Part shown: positions 9,548-17,888 of the stretch, in pieces
How the letters are laid out: the number at the start of each line of letters is the position of its first letter
How positions within the stretch are numbered: the stretch's first letter is position 1
Assembly: GCA_013289175.1 (NCBI GenBank)
Contig: JABDAN010000031.1
Coordinates: forward strand, 1 to 33,261
DNA: 33,261 nt
Reading direction: 5' to 3'
DNA from: Bacteroidota bacterium
Lineage (GTDB): Bacteria > Bacteroidota > Bacteroidia > Chitinophagales > Chitinophagaceae
Program-made: the position numbers and the translations under genes
The notes under the pieces: model-generated
Told to the model about the DNA's origin: nothing
Databases searched by the model: none
What the model saw: only the letters and a program-made list of their open reading frames with translations

Positions 9548-10396
9548 TTACAATACAGACCACCTTTTCTTAAAAGAGGAAGGGTTTTCACCGACAATTT
9601 TATTGAAGAGCTTATTGAAATATGATATACTCTCAAACCCAACAGCAAAACAGGTTTCTGAAACATTTTTATCCTGCATCAGTAGATTTTTTGCGCGTTC
9701 GATTCGGTATTGATTCACAAAATCGGTAAAAGTCATGTTCGTCTGTCTTTTGAAATATCGGCAAAAAGCCGGTGTGGTTAAATGGACTTTAGCCGCCACC
9801 TGGTTTACATCCGGTTTTTGATCATAAAACTGATCTATGTATTCATAAATCGCGCCCATCCTGATTTTATCTTTCAGGATAAAATCCTTGGAGCTTAAGT
9901 CTTTGTTTAAGATGACCTGTTCTTTACTTTCGGAGAGTATTTTAAAAACTTGAATGAGTTGCAGCAGCTGATCAAAAGAACCCAAACCTTCCAATTGTTT
10001 TAATTTTTGGGCAACCAGTCTTTTGGTTTCACCATGAAAGGAGATTCCATAGTCTGCGCTGGTAAACAAGCGGTGAATGGTTTGCAGCTCTGGTGTGGAA
10101 GAGATGGCTGTTCCAAGAAAGTCAGTCTTTAATTGGATGACGATCTGGTGGTAATCACTTCTGAGTCTATAATCAAAATTTAAGTGGGGAAGGTTACCAC
10201 CAATGAACACCAGATCACTTTGGGTATATCCTGATATATGGGTACCTACATGTCGTATTCCGGCATCGGCTTCTACATAGACCAATTCCAATTGTGGATG
10301 ATAGTGCCAGAGAAATGTATTTCTCAATCGGGGGGAAAACAATTTGAAGGATTTGCCCGGTTCAAATCCGATTTTTTCCAATTGAATCTGATTCAT
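9548..10396 (-). CDS. AraC-family transcriptional regulator
   Basis: This 282-residue protein has an N-terminal cupin-like sensor domain (WHYHPQLELVYV near residues 30-41, GGNLPHLNF near 87-95) and a C-terminal AraC DNA-binding domain with two helix-turn-helix motifs. The first is near VNQVAAKVHLTTPAFCRYFK and the second ends in the signature CFAVGFESISYFNKLF...GENPSSFKKR. The cupin His residues may bind a metal or a small ligand. It is transcribed divergently from the dioxygenase gene over 127 bp, so it probably regulates that gene. Ligand unknown. Confidence 0.9.
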   Translation of the reverse strand: MNQIQLEKIGFEPGKSFKLFSPRLRNTFLWHYHPQLELVYVEADAGIRHVGTHISGYTQSDLVFIGGNLPHLNFDYRLRSDYHQIVIQLKTDFLGTAISSTPELQTIHRLFTSADYGISFHGETKRLVAQKLKQLEGLGSFDQLLQLIQVFKILSESKEQVILNKDLSSKDFILKDKIRMGAIYEYIDQFYDQKPDVNQVAAKVHLTTPAFCRYFKRQTNMTFTDFVNQYRIERAKNLLMQDKNVSETCFAVGFESISYFNKLFNKIVGENPSSFKKRWSVL

Positions 10397-10474
10397 GTCT
10401 CAAATTGCAGGATAAATAAGGATTAAGTTAACAAATATGTCAATATAGAGCAAATACTCATCAACTGGTGGAAA

Positions 10475-10503
10475 ATTTCAGGTTGTATTCAAGGATAATT
10501 TTG
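10475..10503 (+). promoter_or_regulatory. Candidate Bacteroidota-type promoter of the dioxygenase gene
   Basis: TAATTTTG at 10496-10503 matches the -7 consensus TAnnTTTG exactly. A TTTC at 10475-10478, 17 nt upstream, is a one-mismatch -33 element. The start codon is about 20 nt further downstream. Prediction by eye only. Confidence 0.35.
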
Positions 10504-10523
10504 GGTTATTAAATCAAACAACT

Positions 10524-11489
10524 ATGATGCAGGCAACGATGACTCCCGCTAGCCCCACAATGGCTCACAAAGAAATTCCTGGAAATCCTTCGACGGCAAA
10601 ATCCAGTCAGATCCGGCTGAATGACCGTAGCAATGGGCAGCCCCTTGGCCTGTTGAGTGAAGAAGATTGGACCTTCTGGGTTAACAATGGATACGTCGTC
10701 ATAAAAAATGCCGTGCCCAGGGCCCAGGTTAAAAAATTGGCAGACTATCTATGGGAATATGAGAATAAGAATCCGGAGGATGTCAACAGCTGGTACAAAA
10801 GACCCAATGTACCTATGGAAATGAAGGAATTGAACAATACTGGAATGGTGGAAATTTACAATCACCAGTTTCTTTGGGACAATCGTCAGTTTCCGAAAGT
10901 GCATCAGGCTTTTGCAGACATCTGGGGCACGGAAAAGCTTTGGGTAACCATCGATCGGGCAAACTTGAATTTTCCGCTCAGACCCGGATTTGAATACAAA
11001 GGTTTTATTCACTGGGATTACGATCCCGAGACAAAACCACAAAACGTCCAGGGCGTTTTGGCGCTGGCTGACCAGACCGATGAAAGCATGGGCGGCTTCC
11101 AATGCGTGCCAGAATTATACAGGACCTATGATACCTGGAAATTGTCCCAGCCAGAGGACCGTGATCATTACAAGCCGGATATATCAGGATTTGAACTGGT
11201 AAAAGTGAAGCTGGAAGCGGGAGATCTCCTTATTTTCAACAGCCTACAACCTCACGGCATTCGTGCCAATACCAGCGACAATAAAGTGCGGATAGCCCAA
11301 TACGTGGCCATGATGCCCGCACAGGAAGAAAACGAAGAACTGAGACAGTGGCGGATCAACAGCTGGAAAAACCGGGATGCGATGCAGGGTTATGCATTCC
11401 CCGGCGATCCGATGGAAAGAGAAAAAAGAAATCCGGTTGCAGAACTGTCTGCTTTGGGAAAAAAATTATTGGGTTTGGAAAAATGGTGA
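10524..11489 (+). CDS. Phytanoyl-CoA dioxygenase (PhyH) family oxygenase
   Basis: This is a Fe(II)/2-oxoglutarate-dependent oxygenase. The iron-binding HxD is at H163-D165 (FIHWDYD), the distal His at H244 (LQPHGIRANT), and the Arg expected to hold 2-oxoglutarate at R256 (NKVRIAQY). These residues make it likely to be active. The 321-residue length is typical. The first 35 residues are low-complexity and polar, so the true start could be a later Met (M2, M6 or M13). Substrates in this superfamily range from phytanoyl-CoA to ectoine and small metabolites, so the substrate is not assigned. Divergence from an AraC regulator suggests inducible expression, perhaps catabolic. Confidence 0.88.
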   Translation: MMQATMTPASPTMAHKEIPGNPSTAKSSQIRLNDRSNGQPLGLLSEEDWTFWVNNGYVVIKNAVPRAQVKKLADYLWEYENKNPEDVNSWYKRPNVPMEMKELNNTGMVEIYNHQFLWDNRQFPKVHQAFADIWGTEKLWVTIDRANLNFPLRPGFEYKGFIHWDYDPETKPQNVQGVLALADQTDESMGGFQCVPELYRTYDTWKLSQPEDRDHYKPDISGFELVKVKLEAGDLLIFNSLQPHGIRANTSDNKVRIAQYVAMMPAQEENEELRQWRINSWKNRDAMQGYAFPGDPMEREKRNPVAELSALGKKLLGLEKW

Positions 11490-11600
11490 CAGGGAACCAT
11501 TGAATGAATCATCCTGGTGGAATTAATTGGCCAACACCTGGCTTTGTTTTAAAATTATTGGTAATTTGGAAAGATTGTATGATCAATAATTAAAGAATCA

Positions 11601-12398
11601 ATGTCCTGGTTAAGGCTTATGGAAGAAAGCTTAGAAGAAAATCCATCAGAAACCGCAGAACCGAAACTGGAAAATGTTCATACTCCGGACACCAGAAGAA
11701 AACGGAGTGTCGCGGGACTCATCCGGGAAATGTGGCCGGCTTATTTCATAGAAATCCTTGTGATCATCTTGGGCATTTCCATAACGCTGGCCTTGGAGGA
11801 ATGGCGAGATGGATCCAAAGAGGAAAGGTTGGAAAAGGTTTATCTTAAAAATCTTTATGCGGACATAACCATCGATCAAAACTCCTTACAAGGAACGATC
11901 GCCCAAACTGAAAAATTATTGGAGCGTGGAAATGAACTGCTTTTATATGCCAGAAAGCCAGACAAATTATTGAGTCATCAGGTGGACGCCGATATCCGGG
12001 AAATCATCAGCCGTCCAAAATTCCTTTCCAATGACGCTACATTTTCGGATTTGAAAAACTCCGGAAACCTTCACTTGCTAAAGGATATTCAATTAAAAAA
12101 TATCCTTTTTGACTATTACAATCAAACCCAGATCATAAGGGATGTCCAGGACGCGGAACAATTGGCTACCATCACTTTGACGGGACCTTATTTTTTTAAA
12201 CATTTTTCTTTGGCAGATTCACTGGGTAGCGAAGAGGCGGCTGGAAAGGAAAACATGGTGGAAGCGGTGAGTAATATTGAATTTTCCAATAATGTTCTTT
12301 TGCGTCTCTCCAATCGCAAAGAATTATTGGAACGTTATCAAAAAGCCGATTCTCTTGCTAAAAAGCTGGAGGAGATGCTGGATAAAAAAGCTGAATGA
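11601..12398 (+). CDS. DUF6090-like membrane protein
   Basis: This 265-residue protein has a polar N-terminal tail of about 45 residues, a single transmembrane helix (residues 49-65, FIEILVIILGISITLAL) and a long soluble domain. The helix runs directly into EEWRDGSKEERLEKVYLKNLYADI. This is the pattern of DUF6090 proteins, which have a helix ending before a conserved Trp and then a helical domain. A second conserved-looking patch is FSDLKNSGNLHLL. Role unknown. It lies 111 nt after the dioxygenase gene on the same strand; no terminator separates them, so weak co-expression is possible. Confidence 0.7.
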   Translation: MSWLRLMEESLEENPSETAEPKLENVHTPDTRRKRSVAGLIREMWPAYFIEILVIILGISITLALEEWRDGSKEERLEKVYLKNLYADITIDQNSLQGTIAQTEKLLERGNELLLYARKPDKLLSHQVDADIREIISRPKFLSNDATFSDLKNSGNLHLLKDIQLKNILFDYYNQTQIIRDVQDAEQLATITLTGPYFFKHFSLADSLGSEEAAGKENMVEAVSNIEFSNNVLLRLSNRKELLERYQKADSLAKKLEEMLDKKAE

Positions 12399-12498
12399 TC
12401 TCGTTTGGACCCTTCGCGGCCCATAGAGACATCCATCCACTTGGTTTCTCTTTTTTAAAAGCATTGAGCGGTTGGAATCCCATGCTTAACATGCCATT

Positions 12499-13416
12499 TT
12501 ACTTCCTAGTACCCAGGGATTTGTTTTGAACTTCCGGTTTGCTTTGAATCAGAAATTCATTGAGATCCTTAAAATCCCGGTATAGTTCACTCCTATCGCG
12601 AAACCGGCTGGACGATTCCAGGGCTTTTTCCGTCGTTTCTCGACCTGCACGATCGCGATCCAAGAATAAATCGATCTGATGATAGGATTCCATAATGTTC
12701 CAGGATTTTTCAAAAAAAGCAAGAGAATTTAAGATGAGAAAACTTTCGCTGCTTTTTACGAAGGGTTCTGGGCAAGTTTCTTTCCGGTCCCGATAACTGT
12801 GAAAAGAAAGAAAATCAAAAAAGCCTTCAAATACCAGGAGCGTGTCCGGATGGTTTTTGATATGGGTAACACTTTTTGGAGAGTTGCTTCCTTTAAATTC
12901 CGGATTTCTAAGTTCATAACCTCCCAAATCATTTTTAAATCCGATCGCCCGTTGTTTTCTTTTATAGATTTCAAACTCGATTTGGCAGCAATACCTATTG
13001 GCAAGCGCCAAAGAAATATTTCTGGACGCCAAATAGCGCTTTAATACTGGATCTGCAATCGCCCGCACATCCTGAATTGATATTTTTTCTGGGGCTTTCT
13101 CCTGTTCCTCAGGAGGTCGATGAATGGGTAAGGGCGTCACTTGTTCCTGTTCCAGCATGTACAGCAGTTCTTTGACGGAACATCGATGATACCGGATGCC
13201 GAAATCGATGATCGTACCTCCAATGCCTGCCCCGAAATCAAACCAAAGATTTTTGCGATGATCGACTTTGAAGGAAGCCGTCTTTTCTTGTCTGAATGGA
13301 GAAAGATACCAGAAACTCTGATTTCTTTTTTTGACAGCAGAATACCCTAAACTTCTTAGGTAGTCTACCAAGTCGATTTCCTTTGCTTTTTGGCAATTAA
13401 AGGTTTCACTTCTCAT
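12499..13416 (-). CDS. Mobile-element primase-like protein (DnaG N-terminal-like plus Toprim)
   Basis: The start is taken at ATG 13416 (MRSETFNCQKAKEIDLVDYL), the usual beginning of this family; an upstream start at 13500 adds 28 unrelated residues. Residues 10-80 resemble the DnaG N-terminal zinc-binding fold (SPFRQEKTASFKVD, WFDFGAGIGGTIIDF), though most zinc-ligand Cys residues are absent. A Toprim domain follows, with catalytic Glu in FEGFFDF (196-202) and the acidic DRDRAG (253-258). Such proteins are replication primases of mobilisable elements in Bacteroidota, normally found between the integrase/HTH genes and the mob genes. Here the gene sits alone, just left of a repeated element end, so it is probably the remnant of a tandem element. 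Confidence 0.8.
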   Translation of the reverse strand: MRSETFNCQKAKEIDLVDYLRSLGYSAVKKRNQSFWYLSPFRQEKTASFKVDHRKNLWFDFGAGIGGTIIDFGIRYHRCSVKELLYMLEQEQVTPLPIHRPPEEQEKAPEKISIQDVRAIADPVLKRYLASRNISLALANRYCCQIEFEIYKRKQRAIGFKNDLGGYELRNPEFKGSNSPKSVTHIKNHPDTLLVFEGFFDFLSFHSYRDRKETCPEPFVKSSESFLILNSLAFFEKSWNIMESYHQIDLFLDRDRAGRETTEKALESSSRFRDRSELYRDFKDLNEFLIQSKPEVQNKSLGTRK

Positions 13417-13535
13417 CGGATGCTTATTGTATCGGATCAACCGAGTTTCCAGGCTGGGGACGGAGTATTGAGCATACCCCTTCCAGCAACCGTGGTTCAA
13501 AACGCCCTACGAGTACAAAATTAATTTTTAGTTTT

Positions 13536-13670
13536 TGTTCACCTCGTTGTTCACACGGGAAATGACCTTTTTTTGTAATAATTTGACGTGGAAAAAATAA
13601 AAAAGCCCGTAAACACTCAAGTTTTACGGGCCAATGGCGGTCTTTTAAACGCAAATCGTCGGGACGACTG
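13536..13670. repeat. Second copy of the element right end with tRNA-Pro 3' fragment
   Basis: This 135-nt stretch is about four-fifths identical, by eye, to 22098-22230. It includes paired TGTTCAC motifs (13536-13543 and 13548-13555, 12 bp apart), the tRNA terminator hairpin, and ends with TCGGGACGACTG, the last 12 nt of tRNA-Pro (on the opposite strand). After 13670 the tRNA match stops. It is therefore an att junction, not a second tRNA. With 13417-13535 and the left-end repeat to 13774 it fills the non-genic gap between the primase and the AraC gene. Confidence 0.75.
13595..13631 (-). terminator. Copy of the tRNA-Pro terminator
   Basis: GCCCGTAAA (13605-13613) pairs with TTTACGGGC (13623-13631); on the minus strand the stem is followed by a T-rich run. 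It is the counterpart of the hairpin at 22166-22191 but has no intact tRNA upstream. Confidence 0.65.
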
Positions 13671-13774
13671 AACTCGCCAATGGCTTTTAATTATTTCTTA
13701 GTCAGATGATTATTTCAAAAAATGATTTTTTGTTCACCTTCCTGTTCGCGGAATAAATTAAAGAACTGCTTTCG
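13665..13774. repeat. Element left end, copy 1
   Basis: From CGACTGA onward this stretch aligns with 16349-16455. Shared blocks are CCAATGGCTTT, AATTA, TTCT, TTGTTCAC and TTAAAGA(A/G)CTG near the end. A TGTTCACC/TGTTCGCG pair (13731, 13743) repeats the 12-bp spacing seen in the right ends. It marks where a second element begins. Confidence 0.65.
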
Positions 13775-13962
13775 TTCTAAAAATACTAAATAAAACTAAT
13801 CTCGAGATTTATTATCTGGTCGATATTCACGCTGTTTTAACCGTTGAATGAATTCAAACAAGCGTTGTATCAAAAACGGACAACCGTGTAGCAAACGACA
13901 AGATAAATCATTGATCGACAAAATCCTACAAGCTGGCATTTTATTGGATGGCGTTCCGGCAT

Positions 13963-14760
13963 ATGATAAGCGGAAAGTATCATGGCAAAGCTATCAACCT
14001 CCTCGAAACGAAAGAAATGGCGTTAAACCAGGTGACTTATCAACCCAACTTCACGGACTGGCACTACCATGAAAACCCCTTATTTTCCTTTGTGCTGGAT
14101 GGCGATTTTACCGAGCGAACCAGTAAACGGGAATACAGCCGTCACACCGGCAATCTTTTTTTTCAAAACTGGCAAGACGCTCACGCGAATTCCAGTTCGA
14201 AACCGCATTCTATTTTTTATGTAGAGGTGAAAAAAGACTGGTTTAAAAGTACCCTTGAACAGGACAATCCAGTGATTGGACATATGGATATAAGGCATCC
14301 TAAGATTAAGATCATTTTTCACCAGATTTATAAAGAAGCTAAAACAGGAGGTCCGCAAGCCTGCCTGGCCATCCAGGAACGGCTGGTCCGGGTATTTGAT
14401 CTACTGACTCCATCCAAAAGGAATATGCATCAGACACCGAAATGGGTATTCATGCTGTCCGATATCTTACATAATCTGCCCGGGGAAAAATTAACCCTGA
14501 AAGATCTGTCCGTTCAACTGAACGTTCATCCCGGTCATCTCTGCCGTTACTTCCACAAACATTTTCAGTGTACGATAAGTGAATACCTACGAACGATTAT
14601 GGTAGAGAAATCATTAACCCTGATCCGGAACAGTAGATACTCGCTGACAGAAATTGCCTATTTATGCGGTTTCGCTGACCAAAGTCATTTCAACCGCTGT
14701 TTTAAAGAAATTAATCACCTCTCCCCTTTTCAATACAGGCAATTATTGCGGAATACATAA
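13963..14760 (+). CDS. AraC-family transcriptional regulator (island passenger)
   Basis: The start is set at ATG 13963 (MISGKYHGKAINLLETKEM); an earlier ATG at 13948 is also possible. The N-terminus is a cupin-like sensor (FTDWHYHENPLFSFVLDGDFTE in two parts around residues 30-55). The C-terminal 100 residues form the AraC DNA-binding domain, with LTLKDLSVQLNVHPGHLCRYF and the signature EIAYLCGFADQSHFNRCF. It lies 60 nt upstream of the serine hydrolase gene on the same strand and is its likely regulator. Both are enclosed by element left-end repeats, which suggests they travelled together. Confidence 0.88.
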   Translation: MISGKYHGKAINLLETKEMALNQVTYQPNFTDWHYHENPLFSFVLDGDFTERTSKREYSRHTGNLFFQNWQDAHANSSSKPHSIFYVEVKKDWFKSTLEQDNPVIGHMDIRHPKIKIIFHQIYKEAKTGGPQACLAIQERLVRVFDLLTPSKRNMHQTPKWVFMLSDILHNLPGEKLTLKDLSVQLNVHPGHLCRYFHKHFQCTISEYLRTIMVEKSLTLIRNSRYSLTEIAYLCGFADQSHFNRCFKEINHLSPFQYRQLLRNT

Positions 14761-14820
14761 AAAAACCAACCTGGTTAATCCTGTTCTATTTTTGAAGAAA
14801 TAGATAGTTTATTTTTGAGT

Positions 14821-16296
14821 ATGAAAATAATTTTGATTGTCCTCTTTGTTTTATGTGCATCCTCCGCGGCCTTTGCACAGGACTTTCCGCATAGCACGCT
14901 GGGCCAACTTGCCGAGCATTTCATCGGGGTCATCAACACCGGCGACGAACAACAACAACAGGCCTTTTTACATTCCAATGAAAGCAGCTCCATAGTCCAT
15001 ATGGGGGAAGATCGCTGGATGTTATGGATGAAGTTTTTCAATCAGCAATTAGGGGGTGTGGAGGTGGTCGAAATCCATCCATCGGCAGATACGGCCGCCA
15101 TCACGATGACCCTCCGGAGTAAAAAAGGCGGCCATTGGATGGAACTGCGGACGCAGCTCATAAGGTCAGAACCGGGTAAGCTGGACGGTTTTGGTGCCAG
15201 GATGGTGGAGGCCCCTGCCATCACCAAACAATATCAATGGCCGCATAAGGTAGCGGATGAAGGTGCAATAGCCGAAGAGATCGACCGGCATGCGATCCAT
15301 CTTACCGAAATCGGCCAATTCTCAGGCGTGGTGCTTGTCGCAAAAAATGACAAAGTTATTTTTAATAAAGCCTATGGCCTGGCCGACCAGCGGTTTAACG
15401 TACCGAACGATATAACGACTCTTTTTTGTATCGGCTCGATGAACAAAATGTTCACTTCTATAGCGATCGGGCAACTGGTGCAAGCCGGCAAACTGTCTTA
15501 TACTGATACGCTGTCAAATATCCTACCCGATTATCCCAACCAGGCTATCGCAAAGAAGATCACCATCGCACAGTTGTTGACCCATACTTCGGGTCTGGGT
15601 GACTTTTTCAAGGATGAATATTTCACGCATCGCGATAAATATATTGCGCTCCAGTCCTATTTGCCGATCTTTCAAAAGGACACGCTGTTGTTTGCGCCCG
15701 GCACCAGCTGGTCGTATAGCAATGCAGGTTTTATAGTCCTTGGACTGGTAGTCGAAAAAGTATCCGACGAAGATTATTTCGATTACATCAGGCGCCATAT
15801 TTACGAACCGGCCGGGATGCACCATACCGATTCATATAAAAGAGATTCTGTGGTAGCCAACCTGGCGACCGGCTACACCTCGCCCGCTGGCTTTGACCCG
15901 TTACGCGTGAAGCCAAGGATAATGAATTGGGAAACGCTGCCGCTAAAAGGCAGCTCGGCGGGTGGTGGTTACGCCACCGCGGGTGATTTCCTGCGGTTCA
16001 GCATGGCATTGAAAAACCACACGTTGCTGAACGCCACGCTCACCGATACTTTATTGAACGGTAAAGTTTTTGATACTATGGGAAATGGCAAAGAAGACAA
16101 GTATGCTTATGGGTTTGAAGACTATATCATGAATGGGAAACATATAGCGGGCCACGGCGGCGGTGCGCCTGGGATGAATGGCGACCTCAGAATGTTTCGC
16201 GATGGCAGCTTTACGGTAATCGTTTTGAGCAACTATGATCCTCCCAGCGCAAGAAACCTATCGCAACAGATCCTTTCCTTTTTATTGGATCAATAA
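14821..16296 (+). CDS. Secreted serine hydrolase, class C beta-lactamase-like
   Basis: The ATG at 14821 gives a signal peptide (MKIILIVLFVLCASSAAFAQ); a TTG two codons earlier is less likely. Residues 20-135 form an added domain without a recognised catalytic motif (perhaps an NTF2-like fold). The rest is a beta-lactamase/DD-peptidase fold of the PF00144 type: SxxK at S206-K209 (GSMNK), YSN at 299-301, and HGGG at 445-448 in place of KTG. HGGG-type members are often esterases, DD-peptidases or D-amino-acid peptidases, so antibiotic resistance should not be assumed. The gene looks richer in G+C than the mob genes beside it, consistent with a different origin. It is probably periplasmic or exported. 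Confidence 0.88.
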   Translation: MKIILIVLFVLCASSAAFAQDFPHSTLGQLAEHFIGVINTGDEQQQQAFLHSNESSSIVHMGEDRWMLWMKFFNQQLGGVEVVEIHPSADTAAITMTLRSKKGGHWMELRTQLIRSEPGKLDGFGARMVEAPAITKQYQWPHKVADEGAIAEEIDRHAIHLTEIGQFSGVVLVAKNDKVIFNKAYGLADQRFNVPNDITTLFCIGSMNKMFTSIAIGQLVQAGKLSYTDTLSNILPDYPNQAIAKKITIAQLLTHTSGLGDFFKDEYFTHRDKYIALQSYLPIFQKDTLLFAPGTSWSYSNAGFIVLGLVVEKVSDEDYFDYIRRHIYEPAGMHHTDSYKRDSVVANLATGYTSPAGFDPLRVKPRIMNWETLPLKGSSAGGGYATAGDFLRFSMALKNHTLLNATLTDTLLNGKVFDTMGNGKEDKYAYGFEDYIMNGKHIAGHGGGAPGMNGDLRMFRDGSFTVIVLSNYDPPSARNLSQQILSFLLDQ

Positions 16297-16348
16297 TCCC
16301 GGACCAGAATCCTGGTTACATGCAAACAACTCATAACCCAATGTATAG

Positions 16349-16455
16349 CGACTGACCTATCCAATGGCTTTAAATTACTTCTGAATCAAATATTTAAAGC
16401 TAAAATCTTCTCTTGTTCACTTTTCCGCATATTTGAAGTTAAAGAGCTGTTTTCC
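16349..16455. repeat. Element left end, copy 2
   Basis: This stretch is homologous to 13665-13774, starting at CGACTGA and including CCAATGGCTTT and TGTTCACT at 16414-16421. The full tRNA 3' end is not kept (AGCGACTG instead of GGGACGACTG). It lies in the gap between the hydrolase and the AbiEii gene (16297-16589); the rest of that gap shows no gene. Confidence 0.6.
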
Positions 16456-16589
16456 AATCAAATATAGACAATTTTTTGAAAATAAAATCGAACGATCGTT
16501 TGTCCAATTCAAGTTGATAAAAAATAAAACACCAAACATTTTTGTTTTACCCATACTTAGTTGGCGCCTTGAACCAACTAATGCCTTGG

Positions 16590-17333
16590 CTATGACTCGT
16601 CTCCTTTCGGTTTCATGGATTTCTTGTGTGCAAGTGTTCGATCTTGCTTTTGGATAGTTTCCAATTTCTGTTCCAGAGAGTGTTTAACTGATTGATCTTG
16701 GGAGACGAATATCTTTTCAGATTCTTTTACTGCATTTTCCAGTCGTTCCTTGACTTTTGTCCATTCAAAGTCCTTGAGTAAATTTATGGCAGTCGCAGAA
16801 AGGTCCACGTCCTGGAAGTATTTTAGAGATTGAAAAGCCATATTTTCTGACACATCCGGGTGGTATTTACTCACATAAGCAGAAACCAATTGTTTTAAGC
16901 TTTTATATTCAAGCAAAGAATACATATCTATAAAGTCCTTTACCCTGGTTCCATCTCTGACAATCGCATTTATTTTCATAGCCCCTATATCCTCTAAGGA
17001 TGTAAATCGGATCCCCTCAACTTCCACTGCAGGTTTAACCATTGGATATTGATGGGCTAAAATATCCAATTTCACCTCTCCAATTTCTGCTCTTATTGTA
17101 TTGCCTTCGGCTATTTTAATAATGGAGCCATATTCTTTCTCTAAATAACTCTTCAACGCTGCAGCATCAAATTCTTTCTGGGAGAATAAATCTATATCCT
17201 CGGATATTCTATGACCGATTTGCAGGGAAAGTGCTGTGCCACCCACCAGATTAAAGCCTTTTAGTTCAGAATCAGCCATTAATTTTCTAATCAGATCCAG
17301 TGTTTTGGCTTCGACTGTTTCCGTATATAACAT
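16590..17333 (-). CDS. AbiEii/AbiGii-type nucleotidyltransferase toxin
   Basis: This 247-residue protein has the nucleotidyltransferase signature GGTALSLQIG (31-40) and SEDIDLF (44-50), the metal-binding Asp pair being D46 and D48. Further conserved segments are VKLDILAHQYP, LEDIGAMKINAI and RVKDFIDMYSLLEY. AbiEii-type toxins are the toxic partner of AbiE-like systems used in phage defence or element maintenance; they modify RNA, possibly tRNA, by nucleotide transfer. The start overlaps the end of the upstream DUF6922 gene by 43 nt, the normal tight coupling for such pairs. The C-terminal 50 residues are Lys/Glu-rich and may be disordered. Confidence 0.88.
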   Translation of the reverse strand: MLYTETVEAKTLDLIRKLMADSELKGFNLVGGTALSLQIGHRISEDIDLFSQKEFDAAALKSYLEKEYGSIIKIAEGNTIRAEIGEVKLDILAHQYPMVKPAVEVEGIRFTSLEDIGAMKINAIVRDGTRVKDFIDMYSLLEYKSLKQLVSAYVSKYHPDVSENMAFQSLKYFQDVDLSATAINLLKDFEWTKVKERLENAVKESEKIFVSQDQSVKHSLEQKLETIQKQDRTLAHKKSMKPKGDES

Positions 17334-17818
17334 AACAAATCTTCTTTTTTAAATTTAAAAAAATCGCAAACTTCCTTTATGGTATAATCGGGCAGGTCTA
17401 AAATTTCATTTCTAATGACATTACTGACTTTAGCAAGACCATAGTAACGAATGAGCTCCTGCCATTCAGTAACGGGACCTCGCTCTAAAATTCTTTGAAT
17501 CACAGTACGATAAGACTTTATCCAATTCATTTCATCTATTCGAAGTTCCCAAAATCGAACTTTCGGAAAGCTTGGCTTCGGCGCCTGTTCGTCTGGCACA
17601 TAACTGATAGGTTCCCTTTGGATAATCACTTCCGAATCCTCAAACTTCTCATTAGTACATTCAAAGTGCTGATTAAGCAATTCTTCTTTATACGAAGGAT
17701 ATTTAATGCCTATGTTTCGGGTTGTATTGAAGGTTTCATCGGGAAACTGTTCACGGCGCTTCCAATGGACGATAAACACATATAAAGGTTCTTCGCTGAT
17801 TATTAGTGGCATTACCAA
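17291..17818 (-). CDS. DUF6922-like antitoxin with N-terminal extension
   Basis: The C-terminal half (residues 83-175) fits the DUF6922 pattern often encoded before AbiEii toxins in Bacteroidota: RFWELRIDEMNW, then VIQRILERG and ELIRYYGLAKV, then a final helix pair. It is therefore the probable antitoxin. The first 80 residues (MVMPLIISEEPLYVFIVHWK onward) are not part of that domain as I know it and have no recognised motif; no internal Met lies close to the domain start, so the extension appears genuine. Translation is probably coupled to the toxin gene, which begins inside its last 43 nt. Confidence 0.7.
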   Translation of the reverse strand: MVMPLIISEEPLYVFIVHWKRREQFPDETFNTTRNIGIKYPSYKEELLNQHFECTNEKFEDSEVIIQREPISYVPDEQAPKPSFPKVRFWELRIDEMNWIKSYRTVIQRILERGPVTEWQELIRYYGLAKVSNVIRNEILDLPDYTIKEVCDFFKFKKEDLLCYIRKQSKPKHWI

Positions 17819-17888
17819 ATTTACAAAAATGCATCGGAGAATGAAATACCTATTCAGGAGCAGCTAGGAAATTTTAACTGCTGGTTGT

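Noticed and set aside
13659..13670. Second tRNA-Pro gene
   Set aside because: Only the last 12 nt of the tRNA are present; the sequence diverges right after, so it is an att fragment.
14821..16296. Antibiotic-resistance beta-lactamase
   Set aside because: The KTG box is replaced by HGGG and an extra N-terminal domain is present, which fits esterase or peptidase relatives at least as well.
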